Source of the DNA: Arion vulgaris
Taxonomy: Eukaryota > Mollusca > Gastropoda > Stylommatophora > Arionidae
Length of the DNA: 64,000 nt
Reading direction: 5' to 3'
NCBI GenBank assembly: GCA_020796225.1
Contig: CM036755.1
Coordinates: 12,164,994-12,228,993 of the forward strand
Shown here: positions 33,233-43,400 of the stretch, piece after piece
Numbering within the stretch: position 1 is the first letter of the stretch
How the letters are laid out: each line of letters opens with the position of its first letter
The notes under the pieces: model-generated
Told to the model about the DNA's origin: nothing
Databases searched by the model: none
The model's input: only the letters and a program-made list of their open reading frames with translations
Translations under genes and position numbers: made by a program

Positions 33233-33888
33233 AATAATCTCATTTGAAACTGGTCTTCTCCATTTCTGAGTAGTAAACTACTAATTGAATGTTTTAAAAA
33301 TTGATCTTGTCTCTTTTACCCCCCTCCCTCCTCCCTCCCTAACCGTTCCTGAACTGGAAAAATGTATAGTGAACGCCCATGACTACAGCTTCCCAGGTAG
33401 GTAATTTAACATCATGTATTTCGACCATTGGTTCAATTCAAAACCACAAGGGCGATTTATAAGTAAGTGGTTATCTTATTATATTTTCTTAGTGTCTGGA
33501 TGTCGTCCGGGTATACACGGGTCAGTTTACATCAACATTCACCATTTTTCTGCAATTATATCTTGCAAGTTTAGGTCAACTAAAGTAACAGTTGCAAAAT
33601 CAGATCAATATTAAGATTTAAAATAAAATAAAATTAATTCTTGATGTCTGATGCTACATATTTCGATCACCTGGGTGAATTAAAGAATATAATCCACAGC
33701 TGCTAGATACAACATAGGCATGGATTGCGTCCCTTAATTTGCTGTTTCAAACTACGCTATAGCGTTTTTCGTTTCTTTGGTTCGAGCAAACTGTATAATT
33801 TAGAATATTGACTCGAAATCGAGTCAATATTCGTTTAAAAATAATGAAACCAAAACTGATATGTCTTATCTGCCCCTGTCTTTTTAAG
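33233..33888. other. Non-coding DNA with a 30-bp palindrome
   Basis: No gene seen. Colinear with 7.86-7.96 kb of unit A in its first part. A perfect inverted repeat with 14-base arms and 2-base centre lies at 33,803-33,832 (gaatattgactcga / tcgagtcaatattc). Confidence 0.6.
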
Positions 33889-33889
33889 T

Positions 33890-34268
33890 CAAAACCCTTA
33901 TACAGAGAAAATCTGCAGTAGACAGGAAGACAAACACTGGATATGATTATGGAAAAGAATTCCTCAAAGAACTAAGCAGAACAGACCAAGTCATTATATT
34001 TCAACTACGTCTCGGACACTGCAGACTCAACAAACACTTATATAGACTAGGAATAAGTCAAAGAGCTTTTGGCCAGTGTCAGCAGACGGAACAGACACCA
34101 GAGCATGTCCTGCAAGACTGTCCTCTCCTGGGTGAGCTGAGAAGCAACATGTGACCACACCCAGTCGACCTGAAAACTGAACTTTGGGGAAACCTGACAG
34201 ACCTGAAGCTGATTGCCCTTTTTGTGGTCCACAGTAAATTAAGCGCATGACCAGAGATCGCTGAAGAA
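33890..34268 (+). pseudogene. LINE C-terminal remnant (jockey/I-like tail)
   Basis: Plus strand reads KELSRTDQVIIFQLRLGHCR, LNKHLYRLGISQRA, EQTPEHVLQDCPLLGELRS and ELWGNLTDLK. The EHVLQDC pattern after the RLRTGH-like motif is the zinc-knuckle tail of RNase H-bearing LINEs. A stop replaces the Trp after RSNM. Confidence 0.8.
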
Positions 34269-34325
34269 GAAGATGACATCTATTGGAACGGTTTACGATT
34301 CCTCATCAAGTATTACTAAAAACTT

Positions 34326-34354
34326 GTATCCGTGCGAAGCCGGGTTAATCAGCT
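34326..34354 (+). mobile_element. Helitron-like 3' terminus
   Basis: tatccgtgcgaagccgggtt then aatcagctag followed by t: GC-rich short hairpin and CTAG before T, the Helitron 3' pattern. The paralogous end in unit A is that of repeat R1 at 9,790-9,816. Confidence 0.5.
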
Positions 34355-34384
34355 AGTTCTATATAAAACATAAAAAATGAGAAG

Positions 34385-35187
34385 CAGAAGAAAGTAGATA
34401 GTTTTAGTGTCATCTACAACATTCATCATCATCATTAAGTAGCGTGTTCCTTTTGGAACTTGGCTCCCATGACAGCAGTCCTGAAAATCTCTTTGTTCTG
34501 TGCAAATTGACCAGCGTCCAGCAACAGTCATTCTCAGATCGTCAATGCATCTTGCACCCATAGTCTTCTAGGCCTTCCTCTCATTCTTCTTCCAGACACC
34601 ATTCCCTCCAAAATTATTTCTCCATGCACTCATATAGTTTAATGTGACCGATTTTTAAATATTTTCCTTGATTTTATGTTCTGTAAAAGCCAACTCTCTT
34701 TATTATCAAGCTGTTGCAGAACAGAAGCGTTTGTTCTTTTCTCTGTCCATGATATTCTAAGAACTCTTTTATAGCATTTGTATTCAAAGTTGTCGATTAT
34801 TCCTATTTTGTGACCGTTGACACATATATTAGCCATCAATTCTGTTTTATCAGTTGTAAATATCTTCATTTTCATTGTATTGAGATAAAAGTTTTGATCT
34901 TCGCTGTTGTTTTGAAGTGACCATATCAAGTTCTCTATATCAATGTGTGATGTAGATAATAGCACTGTATCGTCAGCATATCTTAATTCAAGTAGTTTGT
35001 GATCTCTGATTACCAGAGCGTTGTATTTTTCCATTTCTGCAGGTTCTCTGACATTCCTTATGATGTTTTCAGCGTATGTGTTGAGTAGGTACGGTGATAA
35101 AATGCAGCCTTGTCTAACTCTCTGGCATATGCCAAACCACTTTGATGTTCCCTCTTCTATTCTCACAGCTGTTTGTTGGTCTTTATC
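34385..35187 (-). pseudogene. LINE RT and C-terminal remnant, unit B copy
   Basis: Minus strand reads RVRQGCILSPYLLN, LELRYADDTVLLST (catalytic box at about 34,969-34,980), DNFEYK directly joined to CYKRVLRISWTEKRTN, then QDIRKI-like and GRRMRGRPRRLW-like ends. Compared with unit A (9.94-10.93 kb) about 200 bases between FEYLGG and YRRVL are deleted, but it keeps more RT sequence upstream. (gat)n tail at 34,425-34,436. Confidence 0.85.
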
Positions 35188-35285
35188 TTCTACAACATTA
35201 AATAATAATAATAATTCCTCTCGTACCGTTATACGTTACATAGGGCCTGCAAGTAATTTCTCAATACCGCTCTATCCTGGGCAAC

Positions 35286-35783
35286 TCACTCAATCTCCTC
35301 CATGGAACTGAGACCGATATTTCCTGCCTCTCTCAGCAAAGTTCGCTTCCTGGTCTCCTTAGGTCGACCTCTCTTTCTTGAACCCTTTGCATACCACTTC
35401 AATGCCTGCTTTGATATTCGTTGATCATTTCTCCACAAGGTGTGCCCAACATATCTCCATCTTCTCTTTCTTATAACAGTTGTCACTAGTGGTTGACCAG
35501 ACATGTCCCTGATTTCATCACTTCTCCTGAATTCGTTCCATTTTATATTCATTATTTTTCGCAAACATCTATTTTCAAATGTATTCAACTTGCTTTCTAT
35601 ATCTTTAGTCATTTTCCAACTCTCGCTAGCATATGTTAGGATTGATACAACATTTGAATAGAAAATTCGTAATTTAGTTTTAATACTATATAACTTGCAG
35701 TTCCATATTTTATTTAGACTTTTAAAAGCTGATGTTGCTTTGTCAATTCGTATCATAATTTCTTTTAAATATTTCCTGTGCAA
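35286..35783 (-). pseudogene. LINE C-terminal domain
   Basis: Open stretch reading RIDKATSAFKSLNKIWNCKL, SVVSILTYASESWK-like, ENRCLRKIMNIKWNEFRRSD, RRWRYVGHTLWRNDQRISKQ and KRGRPKETRKRTLLREAGN. This segment follows the RT in endonuclease/RT LINEs and is the source of the 61-bp minisatellite at 46-47.6 kb. Confidence 0.85.
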
Positions 35784-36284
35784 TCAAAATTGCTACCTAA
35801 ATAGGTGAACTGCTCTGTTATTTTTATCATTTTAGATTCCAGTGTGATATCTGCATTACTTGCCATAGGTGTCTTCATTATATTTGTTTTTCGTAGCTTA
35901 TCTGCAGTCCAACTTTTGATGCTATAGATGACAAGTTGTCTGTTTTTCTTTGCATATCTTGGTTGTTTCTACTTAACAAGGCAATATCATCTGCAAAATC
36001 CAAATCTTCTAGTTGACTATTTTCTACCCAATCGATGCCAGTTTCGCCCTGCAACATTTTCGCATCACCCAGTCAATGGCCACTTCAAACAATAGCGGAG
36101 ATAGAATACAGCCTTGCTTTACTCCGGTTTCAACCATAAACCAGTCTCTTTGTCCACCATCAGTGCGAACTGCACACTGTGAACCATCATAGAGGCTCTT
36201 TATAATGTTTATTATTTTGTCTGGTATTCCATAGCATCTCAGAATATTCCACAGAGAGATTCTGTGTAGACTATCAAAGGCTTT

Positions 36285-36729
36285 TTAAAAATCGATGAAA
36301 TTTAGTATGAGTGGTTGTTGCTTCTCAATATGTTCCTCCAAAATTAGTCGTAGGGTAATTATTTGGTCTAAGCAGCTTCTCTCAGGTCTAAAACCAGCTT
36401 GTTCTTCTCTCATGGTTGTGTCCACTGCTCCTTTGATTCTATTAAGAATGATTTTGCAGAAAGTCTTGGTCATTACTGATAATAGGGTGATCCCTCTCCA
36501 GTTGTTGCAATCTTTGAGATCACCTTTTTGGGGATCTTAACAATTATTCCTTTTTCCATTGATCTGGGACAGTTTCTACTTCCCATACTTTATTAAATAG
36601 TTCTTGCACCTGGCTAATAGTTGTATCATCAGCCGCTTTGAGCATTTCTGCAGTAATGTTGTCATCACCCGCTGCCTTATTGTTTATCAAGGAATGGATT
36701 GCCTCCTTGACCTCAGCTACACTTATCAT
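36285..36729 (-). pseudogene. LINE reverse transcriptase, N-terminal motifs
   Basis: Two open stretches: one with INNKAAGDDNITAEMLKA and VPDQWKK, the other with CKIILNRIKG, EEQAGFRPERSCLDQI and LNFIDF. They are the fingers of the non-LTR RT (the FIDF aspartate is a catalytic one). Part of the LINE at 35,201-37,011. Confidence 0.85.
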
Positions 36730-37056
36730 TGTTTCATTAATTGGTAGGGAGCTGTTTCTTGACTCTTCGTCAAACTTGAGTAGTACTGGTGGATCAGGTC
36801 TATTTAATATTTCTTCAAAATTTTCTGCCCATCTTTTCTTCTGCTCGGTATCTGATGTTAGAACTTTACCATCTTTACTCTTGATTGGGCCACCCTTTGA
36901 AACAAAGTTCCAGTAAGTTGTTTTAGTGTGTTGTATAGCATTTTACTGTTTCCAGTCATAGCTGCCTTTTCCCCTTCTTCAGCTAGTCGATTGACATATG
37001 CTCTTTTATCATTCTACAACATTACTCGTACATAAATATAAGTAGATTGAAAATAG

Positions 37057-37130
37057 TGAGAGAGAGAGAGAGAGAAGCGAGAGAAAGAGAAAGAGAGACA
37101 GATAGTTAGAGAGAAGAGAGAGAGAGAGAT
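37057..37130. repeat. GA-rich microsatellite upstream of promoter B
   Basis: Imperfect (ga)n tract about 90 bases upstream of the TATA box; matches the tract at the same place in unit A. Confidence 0.85.
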
Positions 37131-37203
37131 GGATGACTACAATATTCCTAATTTCTTATATGTGTTAGTTGAGTTGCCAATGACAAGTTGTATTAAAACA
37201 ACC

Positions 37204-37211
37204 TGACGTCA
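37204..37211. promoter_or_regulatory. CRE-type site in promoter B
   Basis: Perfect palindrome TGACGTCA seven bases before the TATA box. The aligned unit-A promoter reads cgttttaatcatga here and has no such site. TGACGTCA is the standard CREB/ATF site; binding is inferred from sequence only. Confidence 0.5.
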
Positions 37212-37217
37212 TGAAAT

Positions 37218-37226
37218 TATAAATAG
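37218..37226 (+). promoter_or_regulatory. TATA box, gene copy B
   Basis: TATAAATAG, about 143 bases before the ATG, in the same conserved block as the unit-A TATA box. Start of transcription is expected about 30 bases downstream, near 37,250. Confidence 0.65.
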
Positions 37227-37368
37227 CTTATGATGTGACTGGCCAACTAAGTTTACCAACACCAGGCAAGCACGTACATTCGTAAAAGTATAATATAACC
37301 GATCAGTCAACCACAGCCAGTAGATACTTTATGACTTGAAGACATCGTATCCTGGGAGTGCTTTAGAC

Positions 37369-37414
37369 ATGGCCAAGTTACTTATCACCTGTTTCTTCTT
37401 TGTCCTTTTACATG
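37369..37414 (+). CDS. Gene copy B exon 1 (signal peptide)
   Basis: ATG then AKLLITCFFFVLLH and the first base of a Gly codon; donor GTAAGAA. It is the first ATG after the TATA box and its context (gacATGg) is good. Matches exon 1 of copy A with 8 to 9 of 14 residues kept. Confidence 0.85.
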
Positions 37415-40400
37415 GTAAGAATAATTTTACTTGATGAAATTGTTTGCCATCAAACGTTTGTTGTTTGATTTTTTTCTGTTTGAGTTTTGATGTTTTCAAT
37501 GATAACAATTTATTATTGATCTTTTCTGTAGAAGTGATGTGTGTGTTTTAATGATTTCTAAGTAATTGTAAGTGTTCGTTACTTTTGTGTAGAAGTGATG
37601 TGTGTGTTTTAATGATTTCTAAGTAATTGTAAGTGTTCGTTACTTTTGCTACACATAGTGAGTTAGTTAATACAAGAATTAATGTTTCTGACTCAGTTGA
37701 TGTTTCTGAAGATCGAGAATGGTAGGTTGTGTTATGATTGGATGTTTTCTATAGAGGTTTCCAACCTCCAGAATGGTAGGTTGTGGTATGAGTGGATGTC
37801 TTCTTAGGGTTTCCAACCTACAGAATGGTAGGTTGTGGTATGAGTGGATGTTTTCTATAGGGGTTTTCCCAACCTACAGAATGGCAGTTTGGGGGAAAGA
37901 ATGGATGTCGTCTATAGAGGTTTTCCCAACCTGCGGAGACTCACTTGGATCTACTTTCCTGGTCATGCGGATGTTCACGGCAACGAGAGGCGGCACTTGC
38001 ACGAAAGCACATATTGTTGGGAAGTTTATGATGTACTGGCTGTACCCTGCGCGGTTGCTACGCCTCAAAAGAAATTAATTTAAAAAACTCGTAAAACAAT
38101 TTTTATAATTATTTTGGATCATTGTCCTTTTTTTCCCATTTTCTTGGCAAAAAACCTTACAATTTAACGTTTAATTTTAATTCTGTTTATTGAGATGCTC
38201 TTTGATATACAATATTTTTTGTTTTTTCGTCTGGTGCGTACACGAATAAATCAGAAGGTTTTCTGACGCGTGAACAGGCCACATATAGCTGTCCATGTAA
38301 AAGTTTTTTTCCCAAAATGTAGTCCACACACTTGTGCGATTGTCCTTGTGATTTGTTGATGGTCATTGCAAAGGCGAGTCGCACGGGAAACTGCAAGCGT
38401 TTGAATTCGAATGGCATGTCGGCTGGAATCATTGGGATGCGTCAATGATATATCTTCTTTAAATTTTCCATTTAAATTGTACCTTCGATGATATTGTTCA
38501 TCATATTTTTCACTAAAAGCCTGGTCCCTTGCAAAGTTGTGGTGGATTGATGTTTGAGAGAAGAATGATAGGCACGCCAATTTTCAATGTTAATAACGTG
38601 GTGGCATGCCTGGCAAATCAAGTGAATTCAAGAATTCAGTTGGATAATTGACAAGTTCGTCTTGATTCATTACAGTATCGATGGACTTATACGTTATCAC
38701 TTCGCCTGGTATTTTGTTTTGAATGCTCAAATTCATGGCCTATACATCCTTGGTTTTTTTTGCTGCTAATATTGCATGTGCACTGAGCCACTGATGATCT
38801 TTGTAATTATGGCAATTTTGGGAAAACTTTATGAATCAATTCGTCTGTGGACTATGATGTTACAAGTTTGTTGGCAATGTGAAACATCGTGGAATCATCG
38901 ATTGACATTTTCCCATTCCGAATACCCAACAATTGTTTACGAAACGTTCACGGTTTTTCATCATGTTGTATTGTATACGCATATTGGTCTTCAAAGTCAA
39001 TTCCTGTATGGTTGCCATAAAACTATGATTTCAGGCATGCATTAAGTTCATCAGCGGGTGTTGATCTTGGTATAATGGTAGAGTTTGCCGGAAATCGCCA
39101 ACAATAAAATGAGTGCGCCACCAAAAGAGCTGGTCATTTCCTCTCAAATCTTATATGTACGATGAGCGCTTAATGCTTTTTGTGCGCCATAGCACATTCT
39201 TTCCCATATAATGAGGTGACATAATTGGAGTACTTTACCCATTGCAGAATTTGTGTTGATATTGCATGTTGGCGTCTCAGTGATTTGCATATTCAACGAC
39301 AATTTCAGCCCCCATCAAAAATTTGCCTCAATTCCAGAAGATGTGATTGCCAGTGCAATATTATTTCGTGATCGCATAGTTTGCCAAAAAAGTGAAATGA
39401 AAAACTTTTGCCTGGCCTCGGGCACATCTATAAAATACAATCCACCATTTGGCTGGTAATTCATGATTATTCTGTCATATGATATGCGTTGTCTGGAATC
39501 AATTTTGGAAGATTCGTTTGAACAAAGTACTCAATTCGTTGATATCAAAGTGTTTCTCGTTTAACTCACAATCAAAGGTTGTTTCAGATCGTTCTGGGCA
39601 ACCATTCCCAATTGCACCAGTCTTTGTTAGTGATTGCCAAACATTGTCTCAATTGGAAACAATGCCTCATTATATACGTTTGGTTGAATTGAATGTCAGG
39701 ATTTTGATTCGTCGCCCAAGCGATATAGGATGTCTTCACTCATGTAGTCTTTGTATTTTTCCCAAAGTTCTTGGATTGGATGGAAAAGCATGTTGTTAAA
39801 ATTACTGCAAATAATGTGCGTATTTGCTGTGGTCGTGCAGTATTGGATCATCAGGGTGAAGTGTCCTAATGCATCGTTTTAGAAGATTTAATTCTGGCAG
39901 CTTCCGATAAGTAGCATCGTGACGTTAACTTTCTCAATTCTTGGAAGGATGTTGGTCACGTTTGTTGATTACAGTAATCCAAGTAAAGCATTCTGCATTG
40001 TTTGGATGAACAGTGTACAAACGGCCTAACGCATTGGTCGAATATAAATTGGAATGTTCTTCAATTTTTACCTTGTTTTCGACGTTGAAACTTTCCTCTG
40101 CATTCCATGTTAAATATGTTGGCAGTTCAGAGTAAGTAGCGTCTTTGCAAATATATCATCTCTACACAATGAAAAAAATGCAGTTAACGTTGTTGGCGAT
40201 GGTGACAATGCTCGTGCATGTGCATTTTTTGTTGTGAAGTACACGCGCTGTCCATTTTCAAGGGGCACTGCCAAATGAACAACTGTTGGATGTCGTTCAT
40301 GAATTGGAAATCATAAATACGCCATACTGCTTCATTCTACTAATGTAACGTCCATTGATAATGCTCGATTTCATCGATGGATGCAGTTATATTTTCCACT

Positions 40401-43400
40401 CCAAAAAAGCCTATTGCTTCCTTTTTGACATATTTTCAAATGTAGATCGATTTCACCGGTAATACTCGATCGAATGTGCCATCGAGACAACCCGATGATA
40501 ACAACGAATGTCAGGTTTTGATTAAAACTGTAGCAATACATGCATAATTATCCATTTTCCAATAACCACATTTGGATGGAGACTGTAATCATAATTAGTA
40601 TTGTAATGGAATGCACCTAGATTTAAATCATGCGGTGTTCGTCTGGATAGAGTAGTGCGTATCCCGGGGGTTTGCGACGCTTCCGTTGCTCGATTGTTTC
40701 AGCTGAACGGACTTGAGCAGTGCGTATTCGATTGGTTCCTAGTCTTGCTTCACGTTGCTCGTCTGTTTCAGGACGAACGGGCTTCAGCAGTGCGTACTCA
40801 ACAGTTGCAGTCTTGCTTTCTGTTGCTCATCTGTTTCTGAAGCTAGTAATGCCTTTCTCTTTTGTGCTCTAAATTGTAGATGGGAATAGCTTTCGTTTGG
40901 GAGAGCATAATTGCAAATGTGGAAAATTCGTGAAAGCGTGAAATAACTGCATCTTGTTTCTTCACACACCGGAATTAAATATCACTGTTGATGTTTCGCT
41001 GGAATAAATAAAAAAATTAGCATTTTGATTAAATTCTATTAGGGAAAAGCATAGAAACTCAGTAAAATGTTTTTGAAAAATCAGGAAAACTGAAATCATT
41101 TGTCGAAACTACTCGCACCCATTTGCGAAATGGTTGTACTAATTTAGAATTTCACGCCGCTATAGCGGTCAATGGTATGGATTGATTTACAAAATAATAA
41201 AAGGGAACCCGTTTCTGTCGTGTAATCTAATATTGGTAATATTCATTTCTAAGTGTACATCAGTAAACGTTGATGGCAAAATAATTAACCATCTTGCCAT
41301 TTATAGAAATGCCGGCAAAGCTTCCTCAAATGAACGTATTCCTCGGATCGTGGTTTTGTTTGGTTTAATCGAATATAGAGCAATTTTTTGCCAACATAGC
41401 TAACAAACATTGATGGAATAGTTGGCGATAACTTAAATATGATTTGCAGGGATCTATGATCATGATTGAAACAAACCTGAATTGCGTATTTAAAAAATTG
41501 ACTTGATCATACGTCATCAGATCTGTAGATGCGCATACCGTAAACTTCCGGAAACTCTCGATAAATTTGCGTTTCGATTTTAAGATTTTTCTCTTTGTCA
41601 GCGCTACATATTGAAAAATATGACAGGTAGCATTCCCACATCAAACAAACATAACAAACATATCCTGTAATTTCAGCTAAATCTGTGTGTATATACTAAT
41701 ACCTACCCTAGCCTTCCGGAAACGTTAATGGCAATTTGGTTAGAAACTCTCGATGAAAAGAGCGTGTTATTATTTTTAGATTTTTCGAAAGCTTCAGCGC
41801 TACCTATTTCAAACTGTGACAGGTAGCATCCGACATCAAAACAAACATATCCTGTAAATTTCAGCTACATCTGTTCAGTAGTTTCGGAGTCTATAGGTAA
41901 CAAACATACATACATACATACATACATACATTTTTATATATATAATAAATAGTAGAAGAAGATGATAAGGGGGAAGGTTCTTCAATCTCTTGGCAATCTA
42001 CTGTTGGATGAGGACACTAGAATTGACGTTGTTCTTCAATCTCTTGGCAATCTACTGTTGGATGAGGACACTAGAATAGACGTTGTTCTTCAATCTCTTG
42101 GCAATCTACTGTTGGATGAGGACACTAGAATAGACGTTGTTCTTCAATCTCTTGGCAATCTACTGTTGGATGAGGACACTAGAATAGACGTTGTTCTTCA
42201 ATCTCTTGGCAATCTACTGTTGGATGAGGACACTAGAATAGACGTTGTTCTTCAATCTCTTGGCAATCTACTGTTGGATGAGGACACTAGAATAGACGTT
42301 GAATTAATTCAGTGACTTAGGGAGTTTGGAATTATACTTTGTACATGAGGCTGATTGTTAGAAGGACAGAGAGAAGTGTATTTCTTCTTCTTCTTCTGCG
42401 ATCGTTCTCTACGGCTGTTTTATCATTCTAATATGATATATAAACAGCATAACACCACGAACGGTTGTACGTTCACAACCTTCAGTACCATTTGGAGCTC
42501 TGGTGCTTATCCTTCGGCAGTGTGTTCGGTTTCAACCAGCTGTTTATTTACTAGGTAGTTCTCCTAGGTCGATCCATTCCGTCGTATATTATGGCCTGAT
42601 CTACGCCTTTTCGATCATCTTTTTGCCGTAGCATTAATCTGATCTGAGCCATGGTGTTTGGACGTCATCTCACTCTGTGTAGGATGATCGGCGTCCGAAA
42701 AATATTGCCCTTAGTCAATGTTTGGGTCAAGCCTTTGCATTTTCGGCCATACTTTTCTATCCACGGCGAATTTATCCTGAGTAATAGTATTCTCAGCCGT
42801 TTCGGGGCGTGTGTCGGCGCTTGGCAATTTGCAAGTGTTTACTCTGAATTTTCCTGACCCCGGAAACACTAGACTGTGACTACGCACGGATATTCTAGAA
42901 GGTCGTTTCAATCAGCGCTAGCAACGCAACTGAAATTTTGCGCTCGCCAACATCATCCACCTCAGTTCTTCCGGGGATGTTAGTCGTTAATACAACAGTA
43001 CCTTGCCCGGTTGTTACAGGGAGGTCAGTTTCGTTAAGTACTAAAACGCAACTTAACGATTTTCGCTCGGCCAACTTTACCCAATAGATTTCTCTGCGCT
43101 TAGCCTCGTGTACGGAGTTTACAGCAACCTTCCCATGTATCGACATGATGCGTTACAGTGTTTTCCAGAGAGACTTACCGAGACCTTTGTTTTGCACTGG
43201 GTTCAAAACCTCCACTGTGCTACAGTTATCAGATGCTCATAAAGGTGGACCGCCACCCTTTGTTTGCCACGCCTTCTCGTCGCATCATCGACAGCTCCCT
43301 TGCGTGTCTGCCCTGTTTTTTGTATTCTGCCGAGACTTTTTATTCGTTACTCTCGTTTTTATTGATTTTTGCCCCAAAGCTGGCAATTTGCTTGCGACCC

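Larger units (their letters stand above)
35201..37011 (-). mobile_element. LINE insertion, 5'-truncated, 13-bp target-site duplication
   Basis: Flanked by ttctacaacatta at 35,188-35,200 and 37,012-37,024; unit A has one copy of it and no insertion (about 10,915-10,927). The 3' end on the minus strand is an (att)n tail at 35,202-35,215. Minus-strand motifs in order: EVKEAIHSLINNKAAGDDNI, MREEQAGFRPERSCLDQIIT, FDSLHR-like, ETGVKQGCILSPLLFEVAID, DLDFADDIALLS (about 35,968-36,002), LNKIWNCKLYSIKTKLRIFY, NRCLRKIMNIKW and KGSRKRGRPKETRKR. Two or three frame breaks; the endonuclease is missing through truncation. Confidence 0.93.
38036..41962 (-). mobile_element. Helitron, internally deleted and decayed (unit-B-specific)
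   Basis: Minus-strand element. 5' end at 41,962 starts TCTTCTTCTAC and soon shows tatatataaaaatg, (atgt)n and 'agactccgaaactactgaac', a known Helitron 5' pattern. 3' end at 38,036 reads gcgtagcaaccgcgcagggt acagccag followed by T, i.e. hairpin plus CTRR-like end (CCAG here). It sits between A and T, and unit A has the empty site at about 14,238. Coding remains give the N-terminal zinc region (SNVVIGKMD-like), then directly FPIHERHPTVVHLAVPLENG, and the Pif1-type helicase. The HUH Rep nuclease expected between them is missing. Confidence 0.88.

Noticed and set aside
38251..38580. Minus-strand 109-codon frame beside the Helitron helicase
   Set aside because: A different frame over the same bases carries the recognisable helicase motifs; this one is a shadow.
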